From Verrucomicrobiales bacterium (lineage in GTDB: Bacteria; Verrucomicrobiota; Verrucomicrobiia; Limisphaerales; J093), in contig JACKPW010000022.1 of assembly GCA_024233215.1 (NCBI GenBank), positions 1 to 64,000 of the forward strand: a DNA stretch of 64,000 nt, read 5' to 3'. Shown here piece after piece: positions 9,020 to 17,196 of the stretch. The notes below the pieces were generated by a model. The model saw only the letters and a list, made by a program, of their open reading frames with translations. It was not told the DNA's origin and did not search any database. The translations under genes and the position numbers were made by a program. Each line of letters opens with the position of its first letter. Within the stretch, counting starts at the first letter, position 1.

Positions 9020-10783
9020 CTAACCCACCACAACCAACCGGATGTTGGACGGGAGGTGGGAGGCAACCCGCGTGACGACGTTCCCCTTGAGGAGCTTCAC
9101 CAGGGCGGCCCGCCGGCTGCCCCCCAGCACGACCGTGTCCGCACCAAACGTGGCGGCAATGTCGGTGATGGTGTCAGCCGGCGCATCGCTCACGCTGTAA
9201 AGTGGGTGGACCGGCACATCGCCAGCCTCGCGCTGAATCCGTGTGAACAACTCGCTGGCGGTCTTGTCCTTGTGCCAGTCGGAACTCAGGCGGGCGGCTA
9301 CCGCCACTTCGCGAATGTAGAGCACAAGCAGAAGCGAGTTGCGTAGGCGCGCCGCCTCAAGCGCGAAGCGCAGTGCAGGGGTCCACCCGCGCACGGCAAC
9401 CAGCAGGCGCTGACCCAGCACCTCGGCTGTTTTTCTTCCTTCCCAAACGGCCTCCCCGATCTCTTGCGGCTCCACGGCCATGATCGCCGATGCCCCTTTC
9501 TTCCTGTGGAGCTGAGTGTATTCTCGCAGAGCCAGACCGGCTGCCAGAACGATGCTGACGAAGACCAGCGCATTCGTTTTGGTGACAGCGATGGTAACCC
9601 AGATGAGCAGGAGCAGGACTGCGGTGCCGCGCATGATCTGACGTTCACATGTCTTCAACGGCAGGTTCTTCCCAAATGAGGCCGAGCCGATGTTGAGCAC
9701 GATGGCTCCCACGACGCCGATGGCGTAGAGGTGGGCTAGATTCTCGACTGAGTCCGTCAGATCGAGCACAATCACGGGAAGCGTGGTGGCCGCCACGAGC
9801 GGGAGATAAGGCACACCAAACCTGTTCAGTTGGGTGAAGGGAACGGGGATTTCACCGTCGCGCGCCATCACATAGAGAAGCGCGATCATGCCGCCGATGG
9901 CCGTGTTGACAGCGGAGAGCAGTAACAGGGCGAAGACCACACCCACTACCTTGCCAAACCACGGATCCACCAGCACATCACCCATGTGCCGCAAGAGGTC
10001 AGCCTGATGCTCCGGAAGCTCGGCTGCAGGCGTCGGCAGGCAGAAGGCAATGACACTCAAGAGCGCGGTGCCGCCCACGACCTCAATCATCACTACCAGC
10101 ACCGCTTTCCTGGAAACCTGCGCCACGGACGGCCGGTCGGGGGTGCTGCCAGGATCAAGTCGCATGACCCCCGTACTACTTGCGGCGGCCTCCACCCCGG
10201 AGAGTGCCAGCACCATGCCGACAAACGCGATCCAGTTGTGTTTGATACCGCCTGTCGGAGCAACGGCGTGGAATTGCGGCAGGTGTGGGAGGCCGGCAGC
10301 CACCAGAACCAGCACCACGAGAACCGTTGGGATGGCCAGCCAGATGGCGACACTCCCAGAGTGCTTCGGTCCCATGAAGTTCATGGCACCAATCGCGAAG
10401 ATGGCCACAATGGCCCACTTTTTGGCTTCGGCCTCCGCCAAACCCAGATAGTGGAAGGCATCAAGGCAACTGAGTGAGGCCGTAACGATGAAATCAGCCA
10501 GCAGCAGCAGCCCCCCGATGGCGGCGAGCCTTCGGGAGTGCATCCCCGCAGCGGTGTAAACTCCCCCTCCAGTGGGAAAGCAACGGCACACCCAGATGTA
10601 ATTCAGGCCCACCAAACCGGTGATGAAGCACACCGCCAGCAGGTGCGGCAATGCCGTGTAGCCTACCGCGGCAAGGGCCAGGCCGATGACGTAAGCCTTG
10701 CTGGTTCCCCAATCTCCGTAAAGCAATGCGGCGGCTCGTGCCCATCCGACATTACGCGGTCGGCTGATCGTGCTGATTTCCAT
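9020..10783 (-). CDS. APC-superfamily permease with C-terminal Usp domain, probable potassium importer
   Basis: 587 residues. About twelve membrane segments fill residues 15-430 (for example AVGYTALPHLLAVCFITGLV, and FPTGGGVYTAAG in the first half). A Usp-type domain follows (about 455-587), starting RLLVAVRGWTPALRFALEAA and ending VVLGGSRRAALVKLLKG. APC permeases of this build include potassium importers such as KimA and amino acid transporters. Its place as first gene of the kdp operon and its own KdpE-box promoter favour potassium. It is separated from kdpA by 134 bases containing the second promoter. Substrate is inference. Confidence 0.75.
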   Translation of the reverse strand: MEISTISRPRNVGWARAAALLYGDWGTSKAYVIGLALAAVGYTALPHLLAVCFITGLVGLNYIWVCRCFPTGGGVYTAAGMHSRRLAAIGGLLLLADFIVTASLSCLDAFHYLGLAEAEAKKWAIVAIFAIGAMNFMGPKHSGSVAIWLAIPTVLVVLVLVAAGLPHLPQFHAVAPTGGIKHNWIAFVGMVLALSGVEAAASSTGVMRLDPGSTPDRPSVAQVSRKAVLVVMIEVVGGTALLSVIAFCLPTPAAELPEHQADLLRHMGDVLVDPWFGKVVGVVFALLLLSAVNTAIGGMIALLYVMARDGEIPVPFTQLNRFGVPYLPLVAATTLPVIVLDLTDSVENLAHLYAIGVVGAIVLNIGSASFGKNLPLKTCERQIMRGTAVLLLLIWVTIAVTKTNALVFVSIVLAAGLALREYTQLHRKKGASAIMAVEPQEIGEAVWEGRKTAEVLGQRLLVAVRGWTPALRFALEAARLRNSLLLVLYIREVAVAARLSSDWHKDKTASELFTRIQREAGDVPVHPLYSVSDAPADTITDIAATFGADTVVLGGSRRAALVKLLKGNVVTRVASHLPSNIRLVVVG

Positions 10784-10900
10784 TCAACAGGACGTGTGGT
10801 CGTTACCGGGCAAGCGACACTGGACAGCACCCCTGGAGGGACCACCCGGTAGCGTGTTCGCTCCCGCAGCCGCCACGCTGCGTATCAAGGGGAGAAGGCG
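10784..10900 (-). other. 5' leader of the permease mRNA, about 110 bases, with a possible long-range stem
   Basis: If the promoter at 10901-10940 is used, the transcript has a leader of about 110 bases. It contains ACCGGG and a matching CCCGGT about 40 bases on, able to pair. I compared it by eye with the cyclic-di-AMP (ydaO) riboswitch and could not recognise the conserved core, so no riboswitch is called. Confidence 0.25.
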
Positions 10901-10940
10901 CTAATCAAAAGGCCTCCTCGGAGCGTAAAAAAACCATAAA
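10901..10940 (-). promoter_or_regulatory. Permease promoter with overlapping KdpE box
   Basis: On the minus strand TTTATG (10940-10935), five bases, TTTACG (10929-10924), matching TTTATA-N5-TTTACA. After 17 bases comes GATTAG (10906-10901). Box spacing, box-to-minus-10 distance and the GATTA core are the same as in front of kdpA, although the spacer sequence differs. The shared layout is the best evidence that both are real. Confidence 0.7.
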
Positions 10941-10973
10941 GGCCGTGAAGCCTGAAGGGCCAGCTGTGAGGCA

Positions 10974-11732
10974 TCAGACGGTAATCGCATCAAACCGCCA
11001 CTTCCCTTCGGTCTTCGTCGTGCCGTTCGAGTCCCACTTGAGTTGCTCGAACCTCAACGGCTGAAGCTGCAGGCACTTCGGACACTCGAAATGCCATTCC
11101 CGCTGGTCTCCCGCCTGAAACGCCGTGTCCATCGCGTCACCCTTGGTCCCCGGCGTGCTGATCAGGAACCGCCGGGAGTTCCAGAAGGACCGGGTCCGTT
11201 TGAGGACCATCTCCAACCGGCCCGGCGGGTAGTTCCGAACCTCGTCGCAGAACAACCAGCGGATCGGCTTGGACTGGAGCCGGGCCTTCGAGCCCGACCA
11301 ACCCAGGTAAAACGGCATCCCATCGAAGTTGAACCCTGTCAGCGTCGGCTCCGCCATCCGATCCTTCACGGGGCGGCAGGCATCGAAGGTCGGCGTCAAC
11401 CGGTCACGGGTGAAGTCCCGCAGCTCATCCTTGGTCGCCGTCACCCACATGGCGGGACCAGGATCCTCGGAGATGGCCCAGCACGCGCAGTTCATGACAG
11501 TCTGGGTTTTGGCGCTCTGGGCGGCACACTGGACGGCGATGTCATGAACGGTGTTGTTGGAGACGTCCTCCATCACCGCCTTCACCCAGGGGGACGCATC
11601 GGCCCGCCATCGACCGGGCATGGGCGAGGTCTCATCAACCCGGACATGGTCCTCGCACCACCGCCACGGGGGACGGCGGTCGGCGGGTTTGCACGCGGAA
11701 CAGAAGCCTTCAAGCAATGGATGCTGTCTCAT
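10974..11732 (-). pseudogene. Phage terminase large subunit (GpA type), N-terminal part only
   Basis: 252 residues, where the family has about 600. The N-terminal ATPase part is readable: CQNCGKP-like CSACKPADRR, ADASPWVKAVMEDV, QCAAQSAKTQ as the nucleotide-binding segment, RWLFCDEVRNYP as the acidic Walker B-like strand, and STPGTKGDAMDTAF. The frame ends abruptly after GKWRFDAI with TV and a stop, just where the potassium cassette begins. The nuclease half is absent. Terminase packages phage DNA, so the cut would abolish packaging. A separate, frame-broken copy of a terminase C-terminal region lies at 53084-53441. Confidence 0.8.
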
Positions 11733-11844
11733 ACACTAAACGCTGGTTGCCTATCCTTACCCCTTACCCGGCCCGGAAAACCTGCCTCGCACCGGTTCTC
11801 GCCCGGTCTCGGGCCGGTCTCGCACGCAGACGCGACACGAAGAT

Positions 11845-11867
11845 GCCCCTCGGAACTGCCGAGGGGC
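11845..11867 (-). terminator. Perfect 9-bp hairpin between phage genes
   Basis: GCCCCTCGG, loop AACTG, CCGAGGGGC. It lies in the 156-base gap between the H1-like gene and the terminase. No T-tract follows on either strand, so it may be a processing or attenuation hairpin rather than a classic terminator. Confidence 0.4.
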
Positions 11868-11888
11868 GGGGTGGTAGTGATTCGGTGC

Positions 11889-12251
11889 CTACTTCGCCGC
11901 CATCAACTCGAACACGCGCTGGAAGAGCCGCGCCCGGCCGGTGATGCGCCGAACGATCTTCGCGGCCTGTGCCTCGCCCAGTTTGAACGCGGTCTGCAGC
12001 TCCGTGACGATCTCCGCCTTCTCCTTGCCCGAGAAGAACAGGTAGCAGACCAACCCGCCCTTCGTCGCCTTCAGCTCGTCGAGCGTGGAGGGCAGCCGGT
12101 CGGTAGGTCCGGCCTTCTTGTCCTTCTTCGCCTTCTTGGCGGTCTTGGCCTTCGCGGCCCGTTTCGCCTTCGGCTGCCTGGCCTTGGGGGCTTCGGTGGT
12201 GGTGGCGGCGGCGGCGGTCTGTTCCTTGGTGGTGTTTGCTTTGCTTTTCAT
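11889..12251 (-). CDS. Small phage protein with lysine/alanine-rich histone H1-like N-terminus
   Basis: 120 residues from the ATG at 12251; a longer frame to 12305 is possible. Residues 1-55 are a run of lysine, alanine and threonine (KAKRAAKAKTAKKAKKDKK), like the tails of bacterial histone H1-like proteins. Residues 60-120 form a compact helical domain (STLDELKATKGGLVCYLFFS, FKLGEAQAAKIVRRITGRA). It sits between the small and large terminase genes. A DNA-binding role is likely from composition; the exact job is unknown. Confidence 0.6.
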   Translation of the reverse strand: MKSKANTTKEQTAAAATTTEAPKARQPKAKRAAKAKTAKKAKKDKKAGPTDRLPSTLDELKATKGGLVCYLFFSGKEKAEIVTELQTAFKLGEAQAAKIVRRITGRARLFQRVFELMAAK

Positions 12252-12301
12252 GTTGTTATCGATGCTGTGTTTTTGTTGTGTGTTCTTAACCGAACGTGAG
12301 C

Positions 12302-12496
12302 TCAATAAGGTGATTCCCTGAGAGTGTCCAAGGGAGATTTGGAAAACTCATGGTCGCGGGTTTCGGCCTCCTGCAGCCGGCGGATGACCTCCTGGGCTCC
12401 GCACCGATACACGCACACGCAAACCAGTTGCCCGTCGGGATCGATCACCGCCCAGAACCGCGAGTGCCCGTGCTTGGTGAGGGTGAACGTCTTCAT
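12302..12496 (-). CDS. Small hypothetical phage protein
   Basis: 64 residues, MKTFTLTKHGHSRFWAVIDP onward, ending in RRLQEAETRDHEFSKSP. The start codon overlaps the stop of the preceding gene (TGATG), so it is probably translated with it. The DPDGQLVCVCVY strand followed by an amphipathic helix suggests a small alpha/beta fold. I do not recognise the family. Confidence 0.65.
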   Translation of the reverse strand: MKTFTLTKHGHSRFWAVIDPDGQLVCVCVYRCGAQEVIRRLQEAETRDHEFSKSPLDTLRESPY

Positions 12497-12930
12497 CACG
12501 ACAACGGGATGAAGCCTTGGTTGTGCTCCGCGATGGCGTGGTCGTAGACCCCCTCGATGAGGGCCTGCAGCACGTCGCAATAGACGTCCCGCACGCAGGC
12601 CAGCACCATCGTGGACGGGCTGCGCCCCTGGTGCCCCTCGACCAGCCAGACGGTGTAAACGTCGGTGGGTTCGTAGGCGACGATGAGGGTCCAGCGGTGA
12701 CCGCGCTTGCCGTTGACGCCGCATTGCAGCCCGACCTCGTAATCCACGAACCCGACGCCCGCCTCGGTGGTCAGTTTGGACGGACGGCTGGACCGGTATT
12801 CCCCGTGGGGCTCGGCGCAGCGGTAGGTGAAACCGTTGGCTCCGATGTATGCGAAGGCTCCGTTGAGCCGGAAGCCGCCCGCCTGTTCGATGATCGCTTG
12901 AATCGTGTCTGGTAACTCATTTGCTTTCAT
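12496..12930 (-). CDS. Hypothetical phage protein
   Basis: 144 residues from the ATG at 12930; the extra frame upstream to 12996 lies in the neighbouring gene. It reads MKANELPDTIQAIIEQAGGF and ends HAIAEHNQGFIPLS. No membrane segment, no known motif. It lies in tight series between the small terminase and the 64-residue gene, so it belongs to the packaging end of the phage map. Confidence 0.65.
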   Translation of the reverse strand: MKANELPDTIQAIIEQAGGFRLNGAFAYIGANGFTYRCAEPHGEYRSSRPSKLTTEAGVGFVDYEVGLQCGVNGKRGHRWTLIVAYEPTDVYTVWLVEGHQGRSPSTMVLACVRDVYCDVLQALIEGVYDHAIAEHNQGFIPLS

Positions 12931-12977
12931 AGCGGCTGGCCTCGTAAAGGGCGACCCGCCGCCGAGTCCAGTGGCGA

Positions 12978-13619
12978 TCAGTCGGGAGCCTGCCACTGCG
13001 TCAGCCGTTCATCGATGACCTGCAATTGCCCGAGGACCTCATCCTCCACCTCCTTCAGCCGGCTCTCGATCACGGGGACCCCATGACCGTCCAGGGAAGG
13101 CGCCAGCCGATGCAGCCGGGTGATGACGGTGCGGATGGCGGAGCCCAACTCCCGGCCCAGATGGGCGACTTCATCCGCCGGGATCAACTCGGCCTTCAAC
13201 TGCCGCAACTGAACCTTCAGCTTGGCGTTCTGGAGGACGACATGCTGGGCGCGCTCCTGGTCGTAGTTGATCGGGGATCGGTCGGGCGTCTCGAACAACC
13301 AGCGCAACAGCGGTTCCAGATAGACCCGGCTCCCGCGGAACGCCGCGCACCCCGAGCGTTTGGCGTGCTTCAACGCCGTCATCGGGATGCCAGTCCCGTT
13401 GGCGCATGAGGCCAGGCTGTCGTAGGAGTCCTGGACCGTCCGTTTCTGATCCCGCTCGCGGTAGTAGCGGAGCAACCCCTGAATGGCGGGCACCAGCGGG
13501 TAGTGGCCCTTCGACGCGCTCGGGAGCCAGCCTTCACTGACCAGGGCGCGGAGTCGGCGCTCCGTCAGCCCCGAAAGACGGGAGAGCTGGGGTGCAGCGA
13601 TGGTGCCGGTGTCCGCCAT
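12978..13619 (-). CDS. Phage terminase small subunit-like DNA-binding protein (Nu1 type)
   Basis: 213 residues from ATG 13619. Residues 5-35 form a helix-turn-helix (LSRLSGLTERRLRALVSEGW) like the MerR/Nu1 domain that recognises packaging sites. Residues 115-213 are helical (QNAKLKVQLRQLKAELIPAD, LGRELGSAIRTVITRLHRLA), the usual oligomerisation part. It overlaps the methyltransferase stop by one base. A decayed homologue of the same helical part occurs at 54251-54597. Confidence 0.7.
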   Translation of the reverse strand: MADTGTIAAPQLSRLSGLTERRLRALVSEGWLPSASKGHYPLVPAIQGLLRYYRERDQKRTVQDSYDSLASCANGTGIPMTALKHAKRSGCAAFRGSRVYLEPLLRWLFETPDRSPINYDQERAQHVVLQNAKLKVQLRQLKAELIPADEVAHLGRELGSAIRTVITRLHRLAPSLDGHGVPVIESRLKEVEDEVLGQLQVIDERLTQWQAPD

Positions 13620-14284
13620 CAGCCCTTCGCCTCGAGGATCCAGCCAACGAACTCGCCCACCTGGAAGAACGCCCGCGCCGACTTCGGCAGCGAGCGTGGA
13701 TCGAGCGGCCGCTGGTAGCCGGCGAGGGAGAGTTCCTTCGCCAGGATGGCGTTCGGCTTCGCCCCCATCACCAGCTTCTGCTGCATCGTCAGCCGGGCGA
13801 ATGCCGTGCCCACGTAGCCGCCAGGCATCTGCATCTTGTCCACGATCACGAGGGCGCCGCCGGCTTTGATCAACCCCTGCAACCGGCGGAGGAATGACGC
13901 CCGGGTCTCGATGGGCAGGAACATCAGGACCAGGAAACACACCGCGAAGTCGAAGGGCTCGTACTCGTAGGTGACCGCATCCGCGATGATCAGCTCCGGC
14001 GGCCCCTGGTAGAGGTCCGCCATTTCATGACTTTCCTCGATGGCCGTGAACTTCACCTGCCGCTGCTTCAACGTGTCTGCCAACGCCCGGCCGATGTTGC
14101 CGGTGGACGCCCCGATGTCGTAAACACGGCCGCCCTTCGGGATGTAGTGCCGACCAAAGTGTGCCACCGCGTTGGTGGCCAGGTCATACCAGGGCAACTG
14201 CTCACGCACGTGGGCGTCGAACTGCCGGGCGACCGACTTGCTGCGGAACGTCCAGTGCTTCGGGATTTCAAGTGAGGATTTCAT
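13619..14284 (-). CDS. Class I SAM-dependent methyltransferase, phage-encoded
   Basis: 221 residues. The SAM-binding motif I is clear at VYDIGASTGNIGRAL (about 54-68), with the acidic residue ending the second strand in FTAIEESHEM and motif IV-like FDFAVCFLVLMFLP. The overall pattern resembles CmoA-like tRNA methyltransferases, but the substrate cannot be read. It overlaps the cytosine methyltransferase by 17 bases. Phages use such enzymes to modify DNA, RNA or proteins; which one is unknown. Confidence 0.75.
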   Translation of the reverse strand: MKSSLEIPKHWTFRSKSVARQFDAHVREQLPWYDLATNAVAHFGRHYIPKGGRVYDIGASTGNIGRALADTLKQRQVKFTAIEESHEMADLYQGPPELIIADAVTYEYEPFDFAVCFLVLMFLPIETRASFLRRLQGLIKAGGALVIVDKMQMPGGYVGTAFARLTMQQKLVMGAKPNAILAKELSLAGYQRPLDPRSLPKSARAFFQVGEFVGWILEAKG

Positions 14285-15605
14285 CGCGGATGGTGCTGGC
14301 GACGGCCGCCATCATGAGTGGTGGAACTGCCCGGCCCAGCCGCTCCCATTGCTGGGAGTAGGTGCCGGTCAGGAAGAAGTCGTCCGGGAATGCGCAGATG
14401 CGCTTCAACTCGGCAATCGAGAGCTTCCGTTTCTCGGTGGGGTGCGTCACCGACGCCACGCCGGGATGCCCGTGGCTGGCGCAGATCGTGGGACACGGCG
14501 CTTCGGGATCGGGCCGGACCAGGTTGAAATACTTCTCCGAGGCCTCCCCCGGCTTCAGCTTGTCCCATTCCTTCCCGACCGCGAACCGCTCCATCCCCAG
14601 CTCAAACTGGTTCGGCTTGGTTCCCAGGATCGTCGGACACGGCTGGTCCAGGTCGAATGCCTGGCCCTTTTGGTCGAACGCCGCCCCCGTGCCGCCCTTC
14701 AGCCGCACCTTGAACTGACCCTGACCCTCGACCGTGATCGACGGACACGGCCGGTCGGTGACATCCCCCGCCGACGGAAACTTGCCGCAGGTGTCGTGAA
14801 TCACGGCTTCCACCAACTCCAACCCCTGGTGGCTCGTGGCCGGGTTGTAGGACCCGTGCGCGCTGACCGTGGGACTGGGCGAGTCCGCCTGCTTCCAGTT
14901 GGGTCCGTACTTCCCCTTCACGATCCACGGCAACGCCTCTCGCAGGCTGTAACGGTAGGGCAACGGTTTCGGAAACACCGGCTCCTTCCCCAGGTCATTG
15001 CGCACGCCGATGAAGATCGTGCGTTGCCGCGCCTGCGGCACCCCGAGCCATTGGGCATCGAGCACCTTGCACCGCACGCGGTAACCGCAGCCTTTGAGCG
15101 CCTTCAGGATCTCCAGGAACACCCCCTTGGCCACACCCTTGACCAGCCCGCTGACGTTCTCCGCCACGAAGACCTTCGGCTGTAGCCCGCGGACCAGCCG
15201 GACGTACTCGAAGAACAGGTCATCGGTGCGCTGTACGGTGTCACTGTAGGGCTTCGCTTTTCCCCAGTGCTTCTCCCGCTTGCCGGCGGTGGAGAACGAC
15301 GCGCAGGGCGGCGAACCTTCCAGCACGTCGAGTTCGCCGGCCTTCAGCCCGATGGCCGCAAGGATGGTCTCCGGCTGGACCTTCCGAATGTCATCGGTGC
15401 TCAGATGCGTGGTCGGATGGTTGGCGCGGTAGGTCGCTTGCGCCGCCGGGATGAACTCGTTCGCCCACAGGACGCGGTAACCGGCCATTCGGAACCCCAG
15501 GCAGGACCCGCCGCACCCGCTAAACGTGGAGACCACCCGCAGCCCGTTGTCCGGCAACGCGGCGATCTCCGTCATCAACGGCACGCGATAGGGTGGCTTG
15601 CTCAT
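14268..15605 (-). CDS. DNA (cytosine-5-)-methyltransferase
   Basis: 445 residues from the ATG at 15605, which overlaps the ParB-like stop (ATGA). The canonical C5 motifs appear in order: FSGCGGSCLGF (I, near 28), EGSPPCASFS with the catalytic cysteine (IV, near 100), VAENVSGL (VI), QARQRTIFIG (VIII), and a target-recognition region between 230 and 380. The C-terminal IAELKRICAFPDDFF closes the fold. No restriction partner is adjacent, so it probably protects phage DNA from host restriction. The pairing with a ParB-like gene is common in phages. Confidence 0.9.
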   Translation of the reverse strand: MSKPPYRVPLMTEIAALPDNGLRVVSTFSGCGGSCLGFRMAGYRVLWANEFIPAAQATYRANHPTTHLSTDDIRKVQPETILAAIGLKAGELDVLEGSPPCASFSTAGKREKHWGKAKPYSDTVQRTDDLFFEYVRLVRGLQPKVFVAENVSGLVKGVAKGVFLEILKALKGCGYRVRCKVLDAQWLGVPQARQRTIFIGVRNDLGKEPVFPKPLPYRYSLREALPWIVKGKYGPNWKQADSPSPTVSAHGSYNPATSHQGLELVEAVIHDTCGKFPSAGDVTDRPCPSITVEGQGQFKVRLKGGTGAAFDQKGQAFDLDQPCPTILGTKPNQFELGMERFAVGKEWDKLKPGEASEKYFNLVRPDPEAPCPTICASHGHPGVASVTHPTEKRKLSIAELKRICAFPDDFFLTGTYSQQWERLGRAVPPLMMAAVASTIRDEILT

Positions 15606-16168
15606 TCCTGGGACGCCTTTCCGGACCACTGAAATCCACAACGAGGACACTGATGCTCGGTCGGCAGGTCCTCGTCCGCTTCCGGGAAGTCCTCCGGTGG
15701 CTCCGGTTCCGCCGGCACGGCGAGCAGTCCCGCCAGCGCATCCGCATCGAACCCCGTCAGCTCCATCTCGAAGTCCGTCGCCTTCAGTTCACCCAGCAAC
15801 TCTTTCAGCGCGGCTTCATCTGCTTCCGCCAGTTCCGCCAGCCGGTTGTCCGCAACCAGGTGTGCCCACTCGTCGGCCTCCGTGGCGAAGTCCTGGTAAT
15901 CGACCGGCACCTCCGTCAATCCGAGCAGCCTGGCGGCGTCATACCGTCCGTGGCCCGCGACGATGAACCCGGACCGGGTGGACACAACCACCGGGGACCG
16001 CCACCCCTGATGCGTGATGACTTTGGCCAGGAGCCGGACCTGAGATTCCGGGTGACGGTTGGGATTCCGCGGATTGGGCACCAACTTCTCCAGTGGCACC
16101 ACCTCGTCATAGGCGCAGTTGAGGGTGGGGCCGGTGGACTTCGGGTTGGATCGTTTACGGGTCGTCAT
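15602..16168 (-). CDS. ParB/sulfiredoxin-fold nuclease-like protein with C-terminal zinc ribbon
   Basis: 188 residues from ATG 16168; the frame could start at 16279 but the extra 37 residues are serine/threonine-rich and lack a ribosome site. The ParB-type core is visible: PLEKLVPNPRNPNRHPESQ, then VVVSTRSGFIVAGHGRYDAA (the GHGR motif) and VADNRLAELAEAD. The last 15 residues, QCPRCGFQW, look like half of a zinc ribbon. In phages this family often sits next to DNA methyltransferases, as here. Nuclease or ATPase activity is unproven. Confidence 0.8.
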   Translation of the reverse strand: MTTRKRSNPKSTGPTLNCAYDEVVPLEKLVPNPRNPNRHPESQVRLLAKVITHQGWRSPVVVSTRSGFIVAGHGRYDAARLLGLTEVPVDYQDFATEADEWAHLVADNRLAELAEADEAALKELLGELKATDFEMELTGFDADALAGLLAVPAEPEPPEDFPEADEDLPTEHQCPRCGFQWSGKASQE

Positions 16169-16411
16169 GGTTGGTGATGGGGTTTTGGACAAACGGGCCG
16201 ATGCGGACGGCGCCGACGGGTGGATTTCTGTACGGGAACTCGACGGCAAAGTTGCGGATTTACTGGGCTTTTCGTTCATTTCGCGGACACGCTGCGCGTT
16301 TTTTTCAAAATCGGTCGTTCATACGCGTTGTCAGGGCTGGACGGACCCCTCCACCCCAACGGGTTACAAAAGGAGACTTCCTACCGTTGGCGGGGTCCTG
16401 TGCATGGCCCT

Positions 16412-16801
16412 TCACCTATGGGGGGAACGGACCAATCGCTGCCAGTTCCAGGCGTGTTGCTGGGCGCCGTTGCGCCAGCCGATCAGCCGGCTCATCTCGC
16501 CGGTCAGGGCCGTCATCACGCTGCGTGGCACGCCGCACCGCGCGGCCAGTTCCCGGATCGAAGGCGTGCCATCGAAGTAGGCGGGCGAGAGCACCCAGGC
16601 CAGGGCGATGACCCGCAGGCCAACCTGGCGGGCGTTCAGGCGCGTGCAGGAGCCCGGCAGGAGGATTTCCAGCAGGCGGACGACAAACTCGACCATGCGC
16701 GGATCGTTGCTCGCCTTCCGGGCATCCTCGCCGAGCCGGTCATAGAGCGTCTGCCAGTCGAAGTCGGTCATCAGTTGATCCTGGGCGACGGGCTCGCTCA
16801 T
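16412..16801 (-). CDS. Small phage protein with helix-turn-helix region
   Basis: 129 residues. The second half reads SIRELAARCGVPRSVMTALT, a convincing helix-turn-helix, in an otherwise helical protein (MVEFVVRLLEILLPG, RVIALAWVLSP). It overlaps the upstream nuclease-like gene by four bases (ATGA). It could be a late regulator; the family is not recognised. Confidence 0.65.
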   Translation of the reverse strand: MSEPVAQDQLMTDFDWQTLYDRLGEDARKASNDPRMVEFVVRLLEILLPGSCTRLNARQVGLRVIALAWVLSPAYFDGTPSIRELAARCGVPRSVMTALTGEMSRLIGWRNGAQQHAWNWQRLVRSPHR

Positions 16802-17187
16802 TGGTCCCTCCCTTCGGGTTCAAAGTCCGCCTTGGTCAGGACCTGGACGCGCGGCTGCCAGAGCAGGAGCTTGCCGCCCCGCTTGGCCTTCACCTTGCGC
16901 CAGCCCCAGAGTTCCAGGGCCGTGCCAGGCGTCCTGAGCCAGTCCAGGCATTCCTGCGCCCGTTCCTCCGTCAGCTTGCGATAGTGCCCGGCGAAGTCCT
17001 GGCCGGTGGACTGGACGCCCACGACGCCACGCTCCGGGTCGAGAGCGAGCACGTCGATGCAGCCGAAGAGGTCCTGGCGGATGCCGTGCGGGCCGACGAA
17101 GCCGTTCCACTTCTCGACGATGGCGCAGACCAGGCCGCGTTCACGCAATGCCCGAAGGGTCCGCTGGGTGGGTGAGAGGCTTTTCAT
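16798..17187 (-). CDS. Small nuclease-fold protein (PD-(D/E)XK/VRR-NUC-like)
   Basis: 129 residues. The core IRQDLFGCIDVLALDPERGV followed by VGVQSTGQDFAGHYRKL fits the restriction-endonuclease fold, with the aspartate of strand 2 and a Q-X-T in place of the usual E-X-K. Phage versions act in recombination or junction resolution. The start overlaps nothing upstream (9-base gap). Moderate confidence in the fold, low in activity. Confidence 0.6.
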   Translation of the reverse strand: MKSLSPTQRTLRALRERGLVCAIVEKWNGFVGPHGIRQDLFGCIDVLALDPERGVVGVQSTGQDFAGHYRKLTEERAQECLDWLRTPGTALELWGWRKVKAKRGGKLLLWQPRVQVLTKADFEPEGRDQ

Positions 17188-17196
17188 GCTGCGGTG

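Noticed and set aside
10784..10900. c-di-AMP riboswitch
   Set aside because: Conserved core not recognisable by eye. Kept only as a low-interest leader finding.
11043..12299. Plus-strand 418-codon frame over the terminase
   Set aside because: Antisense to the terminase and the H1-like gene. Glycine/leucine runs reflect the lysine codons on the other strand.
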